DNA of 64,000 nucleotides from Clostridium thermosuccinogenes (GCF_002896855.1 NZ_CP021850.1:3063665-3127664); one strand, 5' to 3'; numbered from the stretch's first letter, positions 7,711 through 15,839 are shown. Notes: generated by a model not told the origin, from the letters alone. Numbers and translations are program-made.

Positions 7711-9359
7711 ATAATCAACAGCCCCCTTTCATCATAAATTGATCCGTTGCGTTCATCCCCGTCATGCCTTAACGCGCGGTCAAGCGCCATAATTAACGCT
7801 ACCGCACCATCTATTCTCTCGGTGGATTTTTCTTTATCCGGCTTAATGTTTCCGGCGGGATCGGTTTTGACATAGATATTGTCCATCATCCACCGCAGTA
7901 CTGGATTACCACCATGGGCGATGCGTTCTTCCAATGTCAGCTTCATCAACTCTTTTGTAGGCGGCGACATATCCTTGAAACCCTGACCGAATGGAACAAC
8001 CGTAAACCCCAAAGCCTCGAGGTTTTGCGTCATCTGAATTGCGCCCCAGCGGTCAAAGGCTATTTCCTTAATGTTATATTTCATTCCGAGTTCCTCAATA
8101 AAGGTTTCGATAAAGCCATAATGCACGACGTTACCCTCAGTGGTATATAAAAAGCCTTGCCTCTCCCAGACATCATAAGGCACATGATCTCTCCGCACAC
8201 GCTGATCAATATTCTCCTCCGGTATCCAGAAAAAAGGTAGAATCTGATATTTATCAGATTCATCAAGCGGTGGAAACACCAGCACAAAGGCGGTAATATC
8301 GGTAGTAGATGACAGGTCAAGTCCTCCGTAACAGGTTCTGCCGCGCAATTTTTCTGCATCAACAGGAAACGCACACTTATCCCATTTATCCATTGGCATC
8401 CAGCGCACCGATTGTTTCACCCACTGATTTAAGCGGAGCTGACGGAATAAATTTTCCTCTGCAGGATTTTGCTTGGCATTTTCACAAGCCACCCTCAATT
8501 TTTCGATGTTGACTGTAATGCCCAGTGACGGGTTAACCTTTCTCCATACCTTTTCACTTGTCCAGTCATCGGTATCGGCTGCGCTGTAGATAACAGGGTA
8601 GAAAGTCGGATCTATCTTACGCCCTTGAAGAATATCCTCAGCCTTTTGATGTACTTCCCAGCAGATGGAATTGCGGTCTGTGCCAGCAGTTGTGATCAGG
8701 AAAAACAGCGGTTGTTTTCTTGCATCGCCAGATCCGTGAAGCATTACATCATAAAGATCCCTGTTTGGCTGAGCATGGAGTTCGTCAAATACCACACCAT
8801 GGACGTTTAGGCCATGTTTTGTATATGCCTCCGCTGAAAGCACCTGATAAAAACTGCCTAACGGTTTATAAACCAGCCGCTTCTGTGACAGCATTGGTTT
8901 AATTCGAGATTTTAATGCCGGACACTGTTCCACCATATCTACTGCAACATCGAAAACAATGGATGCCTGCTGACGATCAGACGCACATCCATAAACCTCG
9001 CCACCATGCTCGAAATCACCACAGGTAAGATATAAAGCAATTGCCGCTGCAAGTTCGCTCTTACCCTGCTTTTTTGGAATTTCTATATAGGCAGTGTTAA
9101 ACTGCCTGTATCCGTTAGGTTTCAAGATTCCGAATATATCCCGGACAATCTGTTCCTGCCAGTCAATTAATTCAAAAGGCATTCCATACCATTCACCCTT
9201 GGTATGCTTCAGGCAGTTTATAAAAGTAACAGCGGCATCCGCCGCTTCCTTGTCATATCGAGAACCTTCCGCCATAAACTTGGTTGGTTTATACCGTTTT
9301 AACTTCCGCAGCTTTGCCGCCTCCTTTCCTAAAATTGAGCAAGAAAAAAGGAACCTCAT
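7707..9359 (-). CDS. Phage terminase large subunit (start uncertain)
   Basis: The packaging motor ATPase and nuclease, 534-550 residues. The ATPase has a Walker A-like IPKKQGKSELAAAIALYL, Walker B VVFDELHAQ, and the coupling motif FFLITTAGTD. The nuclease domain begins at CYGGLDLSSTTDITAFVLVF and ends near ERIDGAVALIMALDRAL. It assembles with the P27-like small subunit found about 6 kb upstream. The ATG at 9357-9359 lies in the loop of a terminator hairpin, and the first residues (RFLFSCSILGKEA) look unlike the family. A CTG at 9309-9311, 8 bases after GGAGG, would give the familiar LRKLKRYKPTKFMAEG start. I give the outer limit. Confidence 0.92.
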   Translation of the reverse strand: MRFLFSCSILGKEAAKLRKLKRYKPTKFMAEGSRYDKEAADAAVTFINCLKHTKGEWYGMPFELIDWQEQIVRDIFGILKPNGYRQFNTAYIEIPKKQGKSELAAAIALYLTCGDFEHGGEVYGCASDRQQASIVFDVAVDMVEQCPALKSRIKPMLSQKRLVYKPLGSFYQVLSAEAYTKHGLNVHGVVFDELHAQPNRDLYDVMLHGSGDARKQPLFFLITTAGTDRNSICWEVHQKAEDILQGRKIDPTFYPVIYSAADTDDWTSEKVWRKVNPSLGITVNIEKLRVACENAKQNPAEENLFRQLRLNQWVKQSVRWMPMDKWDKCAFPVDAEKLRGRTCYGGLDLSSTTDITAFVLVFPPLDESDKYQILPFFWIPEENIDQRVRRDHVPYDVWERQGFLYTTEGNVVHYGFIETFIEELGMKYNIKEIAFDRWGAIQMTQNLEALGFTVVPFGQGFKDMSPPTKELMKLTLEERIAHGGNPVLRWMMDNIYVKTDPAGNIKPDKEKSTERIDGAVALIMALDRALRHDGDERNGSIYDERGLLII

Positions 9360-9372
9360 GGATGAAGTTCCT
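9349..9372 (-). terminator. Terminator between the accessory cluster and large terminase
   Basis: Minus-strand hairpin AGGAAC / GTTCCT with a 12-base loop followed by six T (9343-9349). It lies 42 bases after the end of the 64-residue gene and overlaps the outermost possible start of the terminase gene, which argues for a terminase start further downstream. Confidence 0.65.
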
Positions 9373-9413
9373 CTCCTTAGTGGATTTCTATGAAACTTGT
9401 TACGTTATAACCG

Positions 9414-9608
9414 TTATCGTTTGCCTGTCAGGATAAACTCGGCATATTCTTTCTTGTGTTCATTAAGAAATACTACTAATTCATAAAACCCCATTTTATA
9501 TGCCTCTTCCTGTACTCTTGGCAAGTCAAACATATTACAGGCACCGCTGTCCCGTATGGCTATAATCTGCCGATAAATCTTATCAGTTATCAGATTCTCG
9601 TTACCCAT
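9414..9608 (-). CDS. Small phage protein of unknown function
   Basis: A 64-residue protein (MGNENLITDKIYRQIIAIR ... ELVVFLNEHKKEYAEFILTG) that is helical and charged, without membrane segment or metal motif. Small proteins of this look with an RDSGxxNMFD segment recur next to amidoligase clusters in clostridial prophages as far as I recall. AGAGGTG precedes the ATG, and it begins 3 bases after the cyclotransferase stop, so it is the last gene of that cluster before a terminator. I do not assign a function. Confidence 0.65.
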   Translation of the reverse strand: MGNENLITDKIYRQIIAIRDSGACNMFDLPRVQEEAYKMGFYELVVFLNEHKKEYAEFILTGKR

Positions 9609-9611
9609 GTC

Positions 9612-10079
9612 CTACACCTCTGACTTCTCTGCCGCTGAAATTGAATCTCTTACCGCTTTATTGAGAAACGAAATATCAAAACCCGCATCTATATAGCCCT
9701 GCCGAATCACCTCGTAATAGTAACGACCCGGTGCTCCCAAAGGTCTACCTTCATTCATGATATACACCATTGCGGGTACCCACTGCCCTTTGAAACGTAC
9801 CTTAACCGTTTCTTTCCGGTATAGATGCGGATAACCTTCATATCTGTCCAGCGCCTTCTCATCATTAGGCATGATTCTCCAAAGCATTACCGGTACACTT
9901 TCACCTTTTTGTTTTTCTATTGTCGCTACTGCGCCGCCATTCCCTCCTCTGAATAACAGCCGGTATCCTGTGAGTTTTGCACTCCCCAGCACTTTTGCCG
10001 TTGGGCAGCGGTATGCCATCTGCCTTAAGTTCAGATTGCTTCCGTATGCTAAATATATGGTTCCTTTTTCTTTGCTCAT
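9612..10079 (-). CDS. Gamma-glutamylcyclotransferase (AIG2/GGCT fold)
   Basis: A 155-residue GGCT-fold enzyme. The nucleotide-like YGSN loop is at the start (IYLAYGSNLNLRQMAYRCP), and the catalytic Glu lies in ALDRYEGYPHLY. Family members release 5-oxoproline from gamma-glutamyl peptides or amines. Here it belongs to a putative amidoligase cluster. Comparative work on amidoligases by Iyer, Aravind and colleagues linked phage and bacterial amidoligases to AIG2-like cyclotransferases and proposed that one makes and the other trims gamma-glutamyl isopeptide links. Substrate and benefit to the phage are unknown. AAGGAGG precedes the ATG. Confidence 0.88.
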   Translation of the reverse strand: MSKEKGTIYLAYGSNLNLRQMAYRCPTAKVLGSAKLTGYRLLFRGGNGGAVATIEKQKGESVPVMLWRIMPNDEKALDRYEGYPHLYRKETVKVRFKGQWVPAMVYIMNEGRPLGAPGRYYYEVIRQGYIDAGFDISFLNKAVRDSISAAEKSEV

Positions 10080-10140
10080 CGTATCATCCTCCTTGTATTT
10101 ACCAAGGCAGAGGCGGAGATCTACCCCTGCGCTTGTCTAT

Positions 10141-11040
10141 CTATGCTGCCCGAAACCGCCATGCTGCGTTACCATCAAGGTGTTTGCAAAGATGCTCCCG
10201 GCAGTTTTTGAACTCATCACCAATAAGTCCTATGCGGTTGAGATATGTCCGCATGGCAAACTTCTCATTTTCAACCTGTGGTTTCTTGCTGGAAGCGCAT
10301 TTTTGCGTTAACGCCTGATGGTTTAACGCAAGGGCAAGCACTATGTAGCTTCTAATTTTTCCCGCATGAAGTTCGCTGTTAAAGCCTCGAAGCTCAATTG
10401 TCCCATTGCCATTAAAAAAGCTGTGCAGGTTCAAAAAGTGGTATCTGCTATTATGGTAATGGGTGCTTCGGCTTTCGCTGTAACCTTCGTACCAGATGCT
10501 CTCAATCGCCGCCATGGTTTTGGGCTTACGCCGATTCATCTTCTCAACCAGTGCCGCATCCATCTTTTTACAAAACCGCATCCTGTCCGGCTCAATCTGC
10601 AATGCTTTATAGAAAAGGTCATTCTTGCTGGCGATAATGTTGATAAAATTACGGATGCTTCGCGGTGTGTGGTCTGCACCGTCTATATGGATATGAATTC
10701 CACAGCTTGTGTTTGCAAAACCTCCAGCCTTGCGAAGCCTTCTTATCAATTCCTGCAGGGTTTCAATGTCTTCGCGGTATGTCAGTATCGGGCTTACCAA
10801 CTCGACGCTATATTCCCGGCCAGCCGCCACAATCCTGCCGTTTTCCTTTTTCTGAGTCCGGATGCTCCCGTCGCTCATGAATTTCCATATCCGTCCATCC
10901 GGTGCAATAACCTTTTGGGTATCGTAATAATCTCCGCTGGATTCAACCCTCCCTCCAAGAAAAGCTGCTGCAGTTTTTGCCGCTTGTTTTCTTGTCATCC
11001 CCGTCAATTCTACCTCGATTCCAAATCTCGTTGTAAGCAT
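10141..11040 (-). CDS. Putative amidoligase (Amidoligase_2, glutamine synthetase-like fold)
   Basis: A 299-residue ATP-dependent carboxylate-amine ligase of the Amidoligase_2 family, related to glutamine synthetase and GCS. All the expected active-site blocks are present: FGIEVELTG (paired Glu for metal) at the start, FMSDGSI, YSVELVSPIL, the SCGIHIHID histidine motif, and NGTIELRGFN (E-x-R). It should form an amide or isopeptide bond between a carboxylate (often Glu) and an unknown amine. A longer frame runs upstream, but GAGGAG 8 bases before the ATG at 11038-11040 (MLTTRFGIEVEL) decides the start. Its neighbours are a cyclotransferase downstream, DUF4314 upstream and a degenerate paralogue. 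Confidence 0.9.
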   Translation of the reverse strand: MLTTRFGIEVELTGMTRKQAAKTAAAFLGGRVESSGDYYDTQKVIAPDGRIWKFMSDGSIRTQKKENGRIVAAGREYSVELVSPILTYREDIETLQELIRRLRKAGGFANTSCGIHIHIDGADHTPRSIRNFINIIASKNDLFYKALQIEPDRMRFCKKMDAALVEKMNRRKPKTMAAIESIWYEGYSESRSTHYHNSRYHFLNLHSFFNGNGTIELRGFNSELHAGKIRSYIVLALALNHQALTQKCASSKKPQVENEKFAMRTYLNRIGLIGDEFKNCREHLCKHLDGNAAWRFRAA

Positions 11041-11181
11041 TGCGCTTTCTCCTCGCTTTCTCTGTGTTTTTTGCCCTTTGGCAGTGTACATTAGGCCATT
11101 GAAAACACAGGATAGCAAGGCAATTCTGCGTGAGTTTCCACTGGATTTTGAACAATTTTACACATCTTGAATTGTGTACAT

Positions 11182-11412
11182 TTACAGCTTTCTGATCACA
11201 TCTATACCATAGGCTACACCCAAAGAAGAACCGCAGTCCCAGTTGATATGAACAGTTCCGATATCATCCACGAAAGATACTGTTCCTTGGTCTCCCGGTT
11301 TCAGCTTAGAATACGGATCATCCATGCAGATAAGCTCAACACGTGTTCCCGGCGGATACTGCTCTTTAATGCGAAGGACTGTTTCTTTTGAAGGGAAGCC
11401 TCTTGCACTCAT
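11182..11412 (-). CDS. DUF4314 protein
   Basis: A 76-residue DUF4314 protein: KEQYPPGTRVELICMDDPYS, then KPGDQGTVSFVDDIGTVHINWDCGSSLGVAYGID. The repeated strand pattern with Pro-Gly turns suggests a small SH3-like beta barrel. It is a frequent companion of phage amidoligases and ends 140 bp before the amidoligase start. Its start overlaps the previous gene by 4 bp. It may bind the substrate or a partner protein; that is a guess. Confidence 0.82.
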   Translation of the reverse strand: MSARGFPSKETVLRIKEQYPPGTRVELICMDDPYSKLKPGDQGTVSFVDDIGTVHINWDCGSSLGVAYGIDVIRKL

Positions 11413-11744
11413 AGTTCGTCCTCCTCTCCAGGATAATATGCGGCATACTTTGGGTAATCTCTACCATCCGGCATTACCAACACTCCATCAGACCGTCCCC
11501 GCTGCTTAACCAGCAGGCAACGCCACACTCCATCCTCATTAACGTGACAAAGCCCTTTGTTTTTCTCAATAAATGTGCGGTCAACACATAGGTCGGCAAC
11601 GAAGTTATCATAATCAATCTTTGATAGCTCGATAGTTTTTACAACTACAAATCGTTTTCTCGTCTCATACCGATGCGGCACTTTTAAATCCTCTATTCTA
11701 AACGGATGCTTGACAAAGAAGGCGGTGCTATGAAAATCATTCAT
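11409..11744 (-). CDS. Conserved phage protein of the amidoligase cluster, unknown function
   Basis: A 111-residue protein starting MNDFHSTAFFVKHPFRIEDL, with mixed alpha/beta content, a VKTIELSKIDYDNFVADLCVDRTFI stretch and a C-terminal part that looks like a substrate-contact domain (LCHVNEDGVWRCLLVKQRG ... VLVMPDGRDYPKYAAY). I do not recognise a named fold. Its ATG overlaps the end of the degenerate amidoligase gene by 8 bp and it overlaps DUF4314 by 4 bp, so all are read as one unit. No signal peptide or membrane segment is visible. Confidence 0.7.
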   Translation of the reverse strand: MNDFHSTAFFVKHPFRIEDLKVPHRYETRKRFVVVKTIELSKIDYDNFVADLCVDRTFIEKNKGLCHVNEDGVWRCLLVKQRGRSDGVLVMPDGRDYPKYAAYYPGEEDEL

Positions 11745-12429
11745 TTTCGTCCACCGCCTTTGCTCTGCCTTTCCGATACGCCCCGTTACCGGACAGCCTT
11801 GAAAGTAACACCTTGCGTTCAGTTTTGAAGTTATCACCTATAAACCCCAACCTAAGCAGGAAACAGCGAAAAGCATATTTTTCATTATCTGTTGGTTTTT
11901 CTTTTCGTAGTACTCGCTTCTGTAATATTGCCTGTTCTGCCATCTGCTTTGCCAGCGTTATATAGGTCTGCACTTCATCAGCATTTAAAGTCGCGTTCCA
12001 GAAAGGGAAGGAAATCTCATCATTTTCAGCTAAGACTACAAGTTCCCCCTCAATCAACATTGCCTTCTTTATCAATGTCTCTTTGCTGGCCAGCATATTA
12101 TTTAGGTTTTCAAGGCTAATCGCGCTAAAGCCCTCCAACGAAAGAGTAATTGTCATGGTCCCCTCTGCTGAAAAGCCCTCCACATTCAACGTGTCAATAA
12201 CTGAACGGATGGTTTTTATTCCATTGAGACTGATTTTCGGTGAGTGAACCACACTGTCCCTGTCAATCGTCCAACTGCCAGCAGATTTTTCGTCTTTAAT
12301 CTCATACAAAAACTCCGGTGCTCCGGCATAGCGCACCTGGCCTTCAAGGGCTTCAGCTATGACCGAGGCAATGGCTTTTCTCTCCTGACCGACAATCTTC
12401 TGTGAAAAGCGAAAGCTGTTATTGCTCAT
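11737..12429 (-). CDS. Degenerate amidoligase-like paralogue (active-site motifs lost)
   Basis: A 230-residue protein that aligns along its length with the amidoligase at 10141-11040. The C-terminal blocks match closely: NEK(Y/F)AxR, LxR(L/I)GxIGDxFK and LxGNxA(Y/W)R occur in the same order at the same spacing. Earlier parts line up too (ASKETLIKKAM against ASKNDLFYKAL). But FGIEVEL is replaced by FSQKIVG, the HIHID histidines by TITLS, and ELRGFN by PFWNAT, so metal and ATP binding should be gone. It may be a regulatory or substrate-binding partner. GGAGG 8 bases before the ATG at 12427-12429 sets the start. Confidence 0.78.
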   Translation of the reverse strand: MSNNSFRFSQKIVGQERKAIASVIAEALEGQVRYAGAPEFLYEIKDEKSAGSWTIDRDSVVHSPKISLNGIKTIRSVIDTLNVEGFSAEGTMTITLSLEGFSAISLENLNNMLASKETLIKKAMLIEGELVVLAENDEISFPFWNATLNADEVQTYITLAKQMAEQAILQKRVLRKEKPTDNEKYAFRCFLLRLGFIGDNFKTERKVLLSRLSGNGAYRKGRAKAVDENE

Positions 12430-12482
12430 GCCATACACCTCCCCTCAAATAAGCTAAAACATTTTTGATTCCCATAAAAAAT

Positions 12483-12504
12483 CCCACCTTTCCTTTTTGG
12501 TGGG
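12483..12504 (-). terminator. Terminator between methyltransferase genes and amidoligase cluster
   Basis: Minus-strand stem CCCACC / GGTGGG with a 10-base loop, followed by ATTTTTT. It lies 42 bases after the methyltransferase stop and 54 bases before the degenerate amidoligase, so that cluster probably has its own promoter or depends on antitermination. Confidence 0.7.
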
Positions 12505-12545
12505 GTACATTAACGCTCTGTTTTGAGGGGAAAGCAAGGACATTT

Positions 12546-13799
12546 TTAATCAATCTGTGTTTCCGCGTAAGGTATTTTTTCACTACCTGTTACCAAGAAT
12601 ACTGAATCTGCGCCAAATTGTGAAACATAGCGCTTTACAATCACATCACAGTATTTCGGGTCAAGCTCCATCATAAAACAAACCCGCCCGGTCTGCTGTG
12701 CCGCAATCATTGTCGTACCAGAACCACCGAACAGGTCAAGAGTTAAATCTCCAATATGGGAACTATTGAGCATTGCCTTTGCTACAAGCGATACCGGCTT
12801 CATGGTAGGGTGCTCCTCCGATACTTTAGGACGGGGTATCTCCCAAACATCCGACTGTTTACGGTCTTTAAGCGGGCAAAGGCGTGTTCCTTCAAGCCAA
12901 CCGTACCAGATCGGCTCGTACTGGGTATGATAGTCCTTTCTTGATAGTACCAAGCTGTCTTTTTTCCATATAATTGTGCTCGACCAGTGATACCCTGCCT
13001 CCCGCATGACGTTCATCAAACTGCCCCATTCCTGAGCACTCATTACCACATAGGTCATGCATCCGGCTTCAGAAACCTCTTTCATGCATTTAAAAGCGCA
13101 CAATAAAAAAGCGCCGAATTCTTCGGTGCTCATATTGTCATTTAGAATTTGTCTTGGCTTCCAGCTTGGATGCCTGGTATCTGAACCGTAATCAACATTC
13201 CAGGGTGGGTCGGTGAAAACAAATCTCGCCTTTTGTCCGTTCATCAGCTTTTGCACATCTGAAAGCATGGTGCTATCACCGCACATCAGACGGTGGCTGC
13301 CAAGTACCCATATGTCGCCCTTTTTGGTAACCGGAGTTTTAATCTCTGCAATTGCCTTTTCTGTATCGAAATTATCTTCTTTGACATTAGCGGTTGTTTT
13401 ATCACGGAACAACTCATCAATTTCCGAAGCATCAAACCCGGTAAGAGAAACGTCAAAACCATCTTCATTTAAATCCATAAGCAGATCGGTCAAAAGCGGA
13501 ATATCAAACTCGCCGCTGATTTTATTCAGTGCAACATTGAGCGCCTTTTCCCGCTGTTCATCCAAATCAACTACAACACAGTCGATCTCCTTATACCCCA
13601 AAGCTGTAAGTACTTTATAACGCTGATGTCCGCCGACAATATTCCCGGTGCGTTTATTCCATATGACCGGCTCTACATATCCAAACTCTTCAATGGATCG
13701 GCGGAGTTTCTCGTATTCAGGATCGCCCGGTTTTAAGTCCTTCCGCGGGTTATATTTCGAAGGTTTTAATTTTTCTGCTGGTATTTTCAGTATATCCAT
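12546..13799 (-). CDS. ParB-domain DNA methyltransferase (DPPW type)
   Basis: A 417-residue fusion. Residues 1-100 form a ParB/Srx-like nuclease domain (KYNPRKDLKPG, YVEPVIWNKRTGNIVGGHQRYKVL with the GGHQR motif). Residues 180-410 are a beta-class amino-methyltransferase with the catalytic motif FTDPPWNVDYG ahead of the SAM-binding DLFGGSGTTMIAA and a VMEL-like acidic strand (CFMMELDPKYCDV). DPPW-type motifs usually mark adenine-N6 or cytosine-N4 enzymes. It should methylate phage or host DNA, perhaps against restriction or to mark packaging sites. GGAGGG precedes the ATG. It lies 5 bp after a paralogue. Confidence 0.9.
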   Translation of the reverse strand: MDILKIPAEKLKPSKYNPRKDLKPGDPEYEKLRRSIEEFGYVEPVIWNKRTGNIVGGHQRYKVLTALGYKEIDCVVVDLDEQREKALNVALNKISGEFDIPLLTDLLMDLNEDGFDVSLTGFDASEIDELFRDKTTANVKEDNFDTEKAIAEIKTPVTKKGDIWVLGSHRLMCGDSTMLSDVQKLMNGQKARFVFTDPPWNVDYGSDTRHPSWKPRQILNDNMSTEEFGAFLLCAFKCMKEVSEAGCMTYVVMSAQEWGSLMNVMREAGYHWSSTIIWKKDSLVLSRKDYHTQYEPIWYGWLEGTRLCPLKDRKQSDVWEIPRPKVSEEHPTMKPVSLVAKAMLNSSHIGDLTLDLFGGSGTTMIAAQQTGRVCFMMELDPKYCDVIVKRYVSQFGADSVFLVTGSEKIPYAETQID

Positions 13800-13804
13800 A
13801 AATC

Positions 13805-15103
13805 TTAACCCTCCAGTTTGACGGCTTTTTCGCCGGTGAATTCCTCCCAGCGCTTAACAGCTAAATCACAGTAAACAGGGGATAACTCCATTGCGTAGCA
13901 TTTACGCTCGGTCTGTTCAGCCGCAATTATAGTAGTTCCGCTACCAGAGAACGGCTCAAGCACAATACCGCCTTTGTCGCTGTGCATTTTGATGCACCGC
14001 CATGGAAGCTCCACAGGGAACATTGCAGGATGCTCCTTGTTTGCCCGTACAGTGGTCATCTCCCATATCCCAGCATAACCCCATTTCTTGCGTTCTTCCT
14101 TTGTAAGCCGTTTCACAAATTTATAACTGTGTCCCGCAAAGGCTGAAAGCCATACATATTCCTGATCGTTATATTCCTCAACTTCTCCTTTATTGCTGAA
14201 GGCTGAAATATACTCATACTGCTGAACCGGCTTGTTTGAAACAAGATGATAAGGTCCTACACCGAAATTTTGCCCTTGTTTCTTCCAAATGCGGATCCAG
14301 ATAGGGCGGTAACCGTTGTCCAAGAACATATTCACGCTGTAAACACTGGTGGGTTCAATAAACTGAGATCCGGTGGCATAGAGATCACCTAAGTTCCAGC
14401 AGACAATATCTGCATACCTGCACAGGTTTCTAATCACTGGGCGTACTGTCTCGAACCATGGTTCAATCCCGGCCTTTTCATATTCTTTGCCTACCCCATA
14501 TGGAGGGGAAGTTACTGCCATCTGTGCGTGACACCCTTCCATCAACTTCTCAAAATCCTCATCCTTCGTAGAGTCGCCGCACATCAAGCGATGATTCCCG
14601 AGAAGCCAGATATCGCCCCGCTTCGTTACCGGCTCGCACTGCACAATTTCCTCATGCGCTTTATCTATGTCAAAGCTGTCCTGCACCGCTTCCTTGGCAT
14701 ACCATCGGTTGAGCAGTTCGTCTATTTCAGAAGCGTCAAATCCTGTGAGCGAAACATCAAATGCACCTGCGTCCAACTCAGCCATCAGTTCAGCCAGTTT
14801 ATTCTCGTCCCACTCTCCCTGAATCTTATTAAGAGCAAGATTGAGCGCTTTTTCCCTCTGGGGGTCAAGATCTACAACGACGCAATCTATCTCTGTCTGT
14901 CCCAAGTCCAGCAAGACCTTTAAGCGTTGATGCCCGCCTACCACATTACCTGTTTTTTGGTTCCAGATAACAGGCGCCACATAGCCAAATTCCTCTATTG
15001 ACCGTTTTAGCTTTTCATATTCCTTATCGCCAGGTTTTAAATCCTTGCGCGGATTGTATACTGCTGGATTAAGTTTTTCAACAGATATTTTTTGTATGTT
15101 CAT
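13805..15103 (-). CDS. ParB-domain DNA methyltransferase (TSPPY type)
   Basis: A 432-residue paralogue of the next gene with the same architecture: ParB-like domain (AVYNPRKDLKPGDKEYEKLKRSIEE in segments, VVGGHQRLKVL) followed by a beta-class methyltransferase with VTSPPYGVGKEY and FSGSGTTIIAAEQT. The TSPPY motif is typical of N4-cytosine enzymes, so the pair may modify different bases or sequences. A long insert between the two motifs (SVYSVNMFLDNGYRPIW and following) is probably the target recognition region, and it differs from the sister enzyme while the ParB parts are alike. CAGGAG precedes the ATG. No restriction nuclease gene is adjacent, so these are likely orphan modification enzymes. 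Confidence 0.9.
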   Translation of the reverse strand: MNIQKISVEKLNPAVYNPRKDLKPGDKEYEKLKRSIEEFGYVAPVIWNQKTGNVVGGHQRLKVLLDLGQTEIDCVVVDLDPQREKALNLALNKIQGEWDENKLAELMAELDAGAFDVSLTGFDASEIDELLNRWYAKEAVQDSFDIDKAHEEIVQCEPVTKRGDIWLLGNHRLMCGDSTKDEDFEKLMEGCHAQMAVTSPPYGVGKEYEKAGIEPWFETVRPVIRNLCRYADIVCWNLGDLYATGSQFIEPTSVYSVNMFLDNGYRPIWIRIWKKQGQNFGVGPYHLVSNKPVQQYEYISAFSNKGEVEEYNDQEYVWLSAFAGHSYKFVKRLTKEERKKWGYAGIWEMTTVRANKEHPAMFPVELPWRCIKMHSDKGGIVLEPFSGSGTTIIAAEQTERKCYAMELSPVYCDLAVKRWEEFTGEKAVKLEG

Positions 15104-15260
15104 GCTGTATTCTCCTGTTCAATATTTTCTTAAGACCCTTTTTTGCGCCCTCACAATCTCCGTTTATTACTTGTCCCCGCAGGGTCTTAAACTGTTGCTT
15201 CGTTAAATGGTCTTTATATTTTCTTAGTTCCCTAAGAAAGATTGAATTTGTTTTATGCAT
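15078..15260 (-). CDS. Small basic phage protein, unknown function
   Basis: A 60-residue, Lys/Arg-rich helical protein (MHKTNSIFLRELRKYKDHL, QQFKTLRGQVINGDCEGAKKGLKKIL) of a type often found beside terminase genes in Firmicute prophages. The frame is open further upstream, but AGGAGGGG 8 bases before the ATG at 15258-15260, and the TGATG overlap with the small terminase stop, show the real start. Its end overlaps the start of the methyltransferase gene by 26 bp. It could be a nucleic-acid-binding accessory protein. Confidence 0.7.
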   Translation of the reverse strand: MHKTNSIFLRELRKYKDHLTKQQFKTLRGQVINGDCEGAKKGLKKILNRRIQHEHTKNIC

Positions 15261-15811
15261 CAGCCACCCCTCCTGGCTGTCAGTAGTTTTTCCATCACAT
15301 CGTCGTGGGGAGTGGCCCCCTTGTATTCGGTAGCACAGTTTTCCCGCACGACTTGATAAATTTGATACCACAGGTTATTGGCCTGTTTCATAAAGCTTTG
15401 ACTCATAGCCACATAAGGTGACGGGATGGCATTGCCAGTTGTCGGATGCTTAGCAAGAAAGCCAAATTCAGTGATACATTCCTCGCACTGAATCCACCGC
15501 GCCACACTCTGGGCATATTGCTCTATAAGCTGCGCAGGGATAAGGTGAACACACCTGCGTTCCTTAAGCCACTGCCATGTTTTTTCGTATATTTCCACCG
15601 CCAGTGTTGTTTTTCCGTTCTTCTGCTTTGCAGCAAGATAATCCCTCGGTGGCGGCATGCTCTCTCCTTCCAGTTCTGCAGCATCCGTAAACTCCATTAC
15701 CATGAGCTTTCGTCTGCCAGGGTTTCCTTCCAAAATCTTATCCGCCAGCGGCTTTTTCTTCTGTCCTGCGCCAATGCGCGCCCCGCCGCGGTTGGTACCG
15801 TCTTTTGCCAT
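15260..15811 (-). CDS. Phage terminase small subunit (P27 family)
   Basis: A 183-residue DNA-recognition subunit of the packaging machine, P27 type. The N-terminal basic segment GGARIGAGQKKKPLADKILEGNPGRRKL is the family hallmark; the helical body with ARWIQCEECITEFGFLA and the C-terminal MSQSFMKQANNLWYQIYQVV fit too. The frame extends to 16084, but that stretch translates GC-rich repeat DNA; ATGs at 15811 or 15820 are likely (a GAGATGAT site is only moderate). Large terminase is 6 kb further on, split from it by methyltransferase and amidoligase genes, which is unusual. Confidence 0.88.
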   Translation of the reverse strand: MAKDGTNRGGARIGAGQKKKPLADKILEGNPGRRKLMVMEFTDAAELEGESMPPPRDYLAAKQKNGKTTLAVEIYEKTWQWLKERRCVHLIPAQLIEQYAQSVARWIQCEECITEFGFLAKHPTTGNAIPSPYVAMSQSFMKQANNLWYQIYQVVRENCATEYKGATPHDDVMEKLLTARRGG

Positions 15812-15839
15812 ACACATCATCTCGATTCTAAAATTAATT

